Positions 57,039-64,000 of a DNA stretch of 64,000 bases are shown here, piece after piece. Source of the DNA: Urechis unicinctus (Eukaryota; Annelida; Polychaeta; Xenopneusta; Urechidae); assembly GCA_034190875.2 (NCBI GenBank), contig CM067358.1, positions 52,123,663 to 52,187,662 of the forward strand, in the 5' to 3' direction. The notes beneath the pieces are model-generated. The model was not told where the DNA came from, did not search any database, and saw only the letters and a list, made by a program, of their open reading frames with translations. Position 1 is the stretch's first letter; the number at the start of each line of letters is the position of its first letter. The position numbers were made by a program, and so were the translations under genes.

Positions 57039-58725
57039 GGTGGTGAATTATTTTCTTGGCAAAACATCGATAACCTAACTAAGTCAAGTGTTTCGTCAGC
57101 CAAGAGGAGCTTGTAATCAAATACAACATTTAACGACCTGTCTGATATTCCATTCTTCATTATGATGAACAACTTTGCATAAAGAAATACTCTGCTGGAA
57201 AGAATGAGCTTTGCATTATTGACGCACACAGCCTACCGCATCAAATGTACATACCTTGTTTCATGAACGGCACATCAGGGTTAGTTATCCAGCTTCACCA
57301 CAAACATCAACGAAAATATCATTGTGTTATATCCAGCATTGAACTCGAAGTAGTGAGATGGTCGCTTTATGCATAGTTATTAGAACTATCTATAGCAACC
57401 ATAACAACGATCAATGAGATTCTCTGTATAAAGCGGGAAGGGCTTATTGATTGATGGTTTCGAATGCCAGATAATAAACCCCACTACATTGGATACACTA
57501 GTGATAATTATGTAATATACGCATGGTAACTTTAAATTATTCGTATATTATTGACCGTAATTATACAATGAAAAATGATACTCAGGGTAATCGATTCTAT
57601 TGTGCAATAGCCCAATAATGGTTGCTAGCGGGATCTAAGTCAGAGTAAATCGACGGGTGAGTCGTGGATTTGGACAAGCTGCAATTCCCCCCTAAAGCCC
57701 AAACACCCGTCCACCCGCCCAACCCGTCCGCGCCTCCTAGGCCGGATACAAGCCAGTATAAACAGCACATTTAGAGAAAAACAGCGACGGAGCACGCTGG
57801 CCGCTCATCTACGATCAGAATAAATATTGTTAGGTTTGATAATTATTTTAAAGACGCATGGGGTTTAATTAGCGTCATACTACTTTAACGATGGTGAATG
57901 GAGTTACAACCAGCTTCACCTCCTAGCAAAACAAGGTCCCAGTCCATATCGACGTTATACCTTCTGTAAAATGATACACGATATGTTCGAGGTTCGTAAG
58001 AAGAAATGCAACTCGAAGGGTGGCATACATATTGCACGGTCGATTGGAGAATCATTCTGCAATGCCTGCCTCGCGGTATCGCTTTTTCCACGATCTAGTA
58101 CACTTTTGGTCTGCACTGTGGCTCGAAGTCGTTGGCACTGTCACTATCAGTATCATTAATTTTCAATTAAAGATCTTTTGTGCAACGGTCGGATACTTCA
58201 CATTACGCACACACGCACGGTCAGAGCTGATGTGACTTACAGCCTCAGTTTGTAATTAGGCAGTACATCACTGTGTTGCCCAAACAATAGCTATGCATTT
58301 CCATTACTATGCGAATTACTGTATCCAATAGGTGTTTGTGTGATATTAAACGGTAAACAGAACCTGCCAGCGTCAATGGTTATTGCCCCCTAAACAGCCC
58401 TAATTTACCATTTATGTGGGTTATCTGTACATGTTATCGCTCTTTACAGCCCCGCTGCAGTAGTAGAATAAAACAAACCGACAGGTACAATAGCCAATAA
58501 CGCACATGTATTGAAATCAAAAGTGGAAAATATGTCGATGTTCCACAGAAATATCGCAAATGAAAGCACTGACGCTGTCGAACCATATGTCATGTGTTCG
58601 AAAGATCCAGGATGAAGCAACGGAAACCTCCACTAATCACAATCAGCTATGCGAGCGAGCTACCCGAATGCGGTGACCAAGACAATATCATGAACGTGCA
58701 ACCATCAAACAATAAATTCGGAGCG

Positions 58726-61700
58726 ATAGTTAACACGAGCGTAACGGGCCAGTAGTGTCTCGATATGTACATAACACTTGTAGTATTGGCGTAAATGATA
58801 TAACTGGCCTGATTAAAACTAGAAGTTGGAAAATACGTCACAACAAGCCTCGATGCTATAGTATAGTATATGTAGATGCCAACCATAACTCATCTTTATT
58901 TGATACTTTCTATCACATTTCAGATGCTTATCAAGATGCTGATAAATATCCTTTGATGTATTAAACCACTTCGCGTATCACAACTTTGATGTGTACACCT
59001 TATCAAAACTGTAAGTTATAATACCTAGCTTCTAGTGTCTAGACACAATTAAGGTGAGGGAAATATTGCGACGAACATTTTTCAGCACAACTGCAACACA
59101 ATGCCGCAAATCTCAGATCCACAAGATACATCGATTACGACATCTGACACAGTTTACTTGTGGTATTAGCAGCGTGTCATTCGAAGTCATGCGTCATGTA
59201 AAATGTTTTATGGCATCAGTGTTTTCTGGTAAAAGCGGTCATGTGTAGGTCTATTCCATCTTTGGATACTGTTCCTAAACAATGAAGATGCTCTTTGAAA
59301 TGCCACGCATTGAAGCTTAGGCAATAAACAAGGTAAATACCGAATAAATAATTATCGTCGAGTAGACTTAACGTTTTGGCCTTTTAATTTTTGACATGGC
59401 TGCCAGGCATAACGAATTATGGTAGGAAAGATAGTTATATATATTTTTGTGGTTTCATCTTCCCATTGCCATGAAATGTTAGTAGCTTCTTACTATAACA
59501 ATTATCATGTCATTAATATATGTACAGAGAAGTAAATGTTAAAAAAAAGTTTAACTTTTGAAACGATACCTTGTTTACAAAGTATGATAATGCTTTCTAA
59601 GTATGCATGACAGTGTGATTGCTTTCCTTAGAATTTCCGTGATTATTGAGAATCTTTCGATGTCTTGCCATTCAGAACTTGTTGCACATTGTCGTGATTC
59701 GTATTGGCAAATCAAATCGTTGATTTATGTCGCCTGATCTTACGTTGTGTCGGACATATCGCCTCATTTAATGCGGCGTATAATATGGGGTTTCACGCTT
59801 TTCCAACATGCTTAATATGATCAAAAAGAGTCAGTAATATGACAGGCTTAGTAATATCGACCATGTTTTCAGCATTTGTTTACGCCATGCATATTTCAGT
59901 AAGTTCTGATGAATAGATGTGTTCACTGACTGTGCTTATTGTATCACACATCTATGTATATATCCATGCTGAAACTCGGCCATTCATGGGTTATATCAAA
60001 GCTAGAGTGTATTATCTAAAATGCTGTGCACTATATGTTCCATTTTGTGTGTGTAAATACCGATCGCATCGAACAATTACCCCTTTAGCAATCGTCACAT
60101 AAAATATGTTGCACATTTGGCGCCACAAGTACGAGACAAAGTCGATATCACCACATCTTGCCATGAATAATTTTGCCAGGGGAATGATGGCAACCATGAG
60201 AACTGCGCAATTGGGCTTGTTTATGCGGCGGGAGACAGCTGATTGGCTGCAATACTCTACACTTTGACGAAAGTACACCCAAACATAAATACATGATGGT
60301 TACAATGCATGCCTATATACCGCAGGTTGCAGTTCACGCGCAGCTGAAAGACGCTGATTTGTATGATGCATTGCACCAGTCATCCAGCTTCACGGCACTT
60401 AAATATTGCATGTTAGTTCATGATAATCGTCGAACAAAATCGTTAAATAAATGCAAGTGCCACCCCACGACGACCATTGGTACCAGTGAGCGTATTGTCA
60501 CACTGCGTTGGTCGTTGTCAGTACGACACGAGGCAGCAAGCAGCACAAACAAGTCGGTACTTATCCGGGACTTGACTTTAAAGCCATATGGTAATATGGT
60601 GTAATAAGAATTGTGTTGTCTAAGGATGTTTGCTAGACTATATAAGTATAATACTAGAAATCGTGTTAATTCCAAAGTCACCGGAACTGATTTATTTCAA
60701 TTTACTTTTTGCACGTAAATAATGCACACATTAACTTAAGAACCCCCCTTCACCCCCGGTTTGCTAACCGCTATCCATTAACTCTCATTTTGTTGCTCGC
60801 GGACGGTCGGATATATCTCTATCAACCCTCTAACAAAACGCGCGAACCTCTTAGCTATTAAAATGCGATGGTCGACAGCGATGAGGTGTATTACCGCTAA
60901 GACAGTTGATATAAAACATCCGCCTTTGAATACATGATCAATACAGTCCTTGCGGAAAAGCCAATCGTCATGCGGAGCACGCATAGACAAGATTCGACAA
61001 GACGCATCCCACTTGACAGTAGTTAGTTCATTCAATGCATTCGGAGAAATTAATCGCTTCAATGATTTCAATTATAGCATTGTTGCATAGAAATTGGCAT
61101 TGTCAATTCAATTTGTCAATTCTTGGATAAAAGCTCTGGAATACTCAACGGCTAACAAATTTGCAGGAGTATAATTTTATCTACTGCATTAGTGTTCTGC
61201 AAAAATCTAAAATGGTTTGCATCAGGGAAACAGGTGCTTCTGCTAGGCTGCCTGCGCCACTGTCAGATCACATTTGCACAAACCATGATTTTGATTTGAT
61301 CCTTTCATTTGTAGTGTCTCTAATCAATGGTAGCGCTGACCTGAAGGCATTACATGGACGTTAGTACGTAACTGTTAGGCTGCGTCACATTTTATTCGTC
61401 GGTGTGGTTTAAGTTGAGGTGATTTAGTTAAGTACAGACTCGTTAAGCAGACACCTTTGCATTATTGAATTTATTTGTAAAGAGGGCATGAGCACTCACT
61501 ATATTTTGCATCAGTCACAAAGATATATTGTAACCAGACGCCCTTGTTATTTCTAGCAAACAAAGCGTCTTATAGCATCGCGAGTATCAGGCGTTAATAT
61601 ATATGGCAGACACATTATCTGACCCCAAGACTAATCTTGTTGTGTTCGAATTGCTAAATATTGTGATACTAGGCAGCAATATTGTACCATTGCACCAATG

Positions 61701-64000
61701 ATGTGGATGGATTATTTTGATGTATTGCAATTCCCAACTTTATCGTATGATACAAGTAACGGACTACCAAGCACGTTTTTTCCGATGCCCCACTTCCAAC
61801 AACATGTCTGCAAATTGGGTTAGTTGTTTAATAATAGTGGATGTTGTTTAACGGACATGCAATATTAACCAGCATTATAGGGCGGACAAGCAATACAAAT
61901 GAGCAGAATTAAAGCATATTGATGAACAATACACATTCCGTTCTGCATGGGTGATTGTTGAAGTTACTACCCCAAATTTAATGGGCACTCCAATCGCCTA
62001 TCCATTATAAGTTAAGCGAATGTCTTGCGTTCCCCCAAAATTATTATTTGGTTGAGATCAAGCAAAGTGTGAACACCATAGTCCATTCGAAGAGAAAAAT
62101 ATACCAAATATTTGTAAGGTCGTGGAGACCAGCAGGGTCGGATGCAATTAGGCAGCCCGTCTGACAGTTCGGCCATGATGTCAACGAAGTGAATAGATGC
62201 ACATCGATTCATGTATTAGCCGCTTAAATCGTCCTGTATTATTGCTTTTTCTCGCATTATTCGGCATTGCCTATCGGATAATTTTTTATCATCCATAACT
62301 CCGATATATGGTGATCAATATACGTCGCCTATGTGTAAGGGGGCTCTATGTATAGCATGTCTGTGCCATTACCTGCCAGCTGGTGGAGAATATCCTCGGA
62401 GGAAACAATTTGAGATGCGGATGATAAGCAAGTAGCTCCATGAATTTCCAAATTCTAGGATTATTTAGAATGTATTGGATGAATGTGTCTTGAAAGCAGA
62501 GATACTTTAATCTGTGGCCTCGTGTGCATATTGTGTGCGCATTCATTTAACGTACCCATGATCATGTTCACTAAATTGTTACTTACTTAAGCTTATATCC
62601 TAAAACTAGATATTCAATTCGCATAATAGTAAATGTTATAAATGTACATAATGAAAGGAACATCAGCCATGTAAGCGCATAGCCCAGTGTATAAACAACG
62701 AGGTGACCGTGTCTAGCCTTATATGTAATCAAAATCACATACAAGTTGCTTTCTTCGCATAATTGGCAATTTGACACTTTCTGCGTTTAGCCATTGACCA
62801 AATATTATCAGCGAGTGTACATTTCTAGCCACGTATTTAGCTCAGGAAGTATTATCGAAAACCGCACAAAAAATAGTTGCAGTAGGCTTTCACCCACAAG
62901 CGTTGAATTAGCCGTAATAAGTTAAGTTTTGATTTTGGGTTAATAAACATTCAACCGTATGCAGCTTAACAGGCAATACTGCAATTGTTGTATCGCATTT
63001 AAATATATCGCAATGTCAGTCAACGATAGGCTTTACGTGTATTATATCATGCTTATTGTCGTATGCGAACTATTAATATGAGCCGCAATACAACAACTTA
63101 AGGACAACGTCATGCTAATTGTGGAATGCCAACGACTATGGTATACTTCGTGCTGCACATTTAGGTATATTTCTTTTCTAAGTGCGCCGTGGTATCAATG
63201 TTTAGAACAGATATCCGAATATGCAATGAGCCTCATTTATTCACATTCTTGGATCAATCGATGGCTTGGGGTTGCCATTTTCATTTTGCCGCATTCGGAA
63301 GTACTTGGTTTTCTCGCACAATCACCAGACCCAGGGTAGTCTTTTCAATATCGTTGGATCAATATTTTGCGCTGGATGGCTTACTTTGATAGAATATTTG
63401 CGTTGCGTTAAAAGCATTGCCAGCATAGATAAATTGCACCATTACTCTACCAATCACGATTTGGGTAAGTAACCTCGCCCAGAACGAACATCATTGCATG
63501 GTATTAGTCACATTCACCCTCCTTGTAATTTATCGGGACTATGTTTCTGCTGCGATTGCTCAGCTGATTTGCATAGGAACTACCTAACTTCCGAAGGCAT
63601 ATTCACAAATGTTATTATTCAACTAATAGCACCAATGCACATTTGTCTGCTCTCTGATCAACCCCCTGTAATTTGTACCAACCATTTGCACCGATCACTT
63701 CGGCTTTAGTGCGAGCAAATGAACGACCAAGACATTGCGGTCTAGCGTAATTCACCTTGACTGTTGCGCAACTGCACTTTATTGAGTTTGAACATCTTCA
63801 TTTCCGGTTAAACACGTTGTTTTCAAGGCTAATGTCATAGATGCATGGTAAGTCTGAAAGGCCTATAACTATGCAAGATTGCGTAAAGCAATCATCAGAC
63901 GTTTCCAATAGTATATATACATGCCTGTGCATGCAGTATGGATCAAGTGGAAAACTTCTGCCCACTATCATTATATGGCAATGGCGGCCTTAGGCAATTG
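58726..64000. other. Unique right flank, no gene identified
   Basis: This stretch does not match the units and appears somewhat less AT-rich near 60100-61070. It contains unrecognised frames: a 103-codon plus frame (60293-60604) and a 98-codon minus frame that starts TTG directly after a stop (60778-61071). Neither shows a known motif. Several overlapping plus frames also occur at 63112-63709. I saw no RNA gene, element end or long repeat. Exons of an interrupted gene could be hidden here, but I cannot support one from sequence alone. Confidence 0.45.

Overview
The window is AT-rich eukaryotic DNA without a convincing intact gene. No open frame exceeds 157 codons, the frames on both strands are short and scattered, and I recognise no tRNA or rRNA. 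The one identifiable protein relic is a broken reverse-transcriptase fragment of the LINE (non-LTR retrotransposon) type. Its F-L-D-L, Y-A-D-D and 'K-L-S ... K-Y-M-I-F' blocks resemble animal LINEs, so an invertebrate animal genome is my best guess, held loosely. Long (TA)n arrays, (TG)n and a poly-C tract fit nuclear non-coding DNA.

The main feature is a three-copy segmental duplication in direct orientation: unit A (3169-17894), unit B (23753-40901) and unit C (41546-58725). B and C are separated by only 644 bp and repeat with a period of about 17.8 kb. A and B are separated by 5.9 kb, and that spacer holds its own near-identical 1717-bp tandem duplication (19324-21040 and 21041-22757). Over most of their length B and C are closest to each other and A is more diverged. 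Two tracts break this pattern: about 24256-25876 of B is nearly identical to C, and about 39150-40901 of B is far closer to A than to C. This suggests gene conversion or unequal exchange. The units also differ by large insertions and deletions.

Mobile DNA: a roughly 790-bp non-autonomous DNA-transposon-like element (34867-35658) sits inside a (TA)n array of unit B and is absent from the matching site in unit C. It has imperfect 22-bp terminal inverted repeats and seven copies of a 12-bp box of the form CCWTTCGTGGAC in both orientations. A truncated inverted copy (2488-3168) lies exactly at the left edge of unit A. The LINE fragment is shared by B and C and absent from A; in B a 14-bp deletion removes the Y-A-D-D catalytic codons that C still carries.

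Region by region: 1-940 unique; 941-2487 TA-rich; 2488-3168 truncated element; 3169-17894 unit A; 17895-23752 unique spacer with the tandem duplication; 23753-40901 unit B; 40902-41545 linker with a (TA)n(TG)n microsatellite; 41546-58725 unit C, with a scrambled patch at 49550-50870; 58726-64000 unique flank with no identifiable gene. All identity statements are by-eye comparisons.
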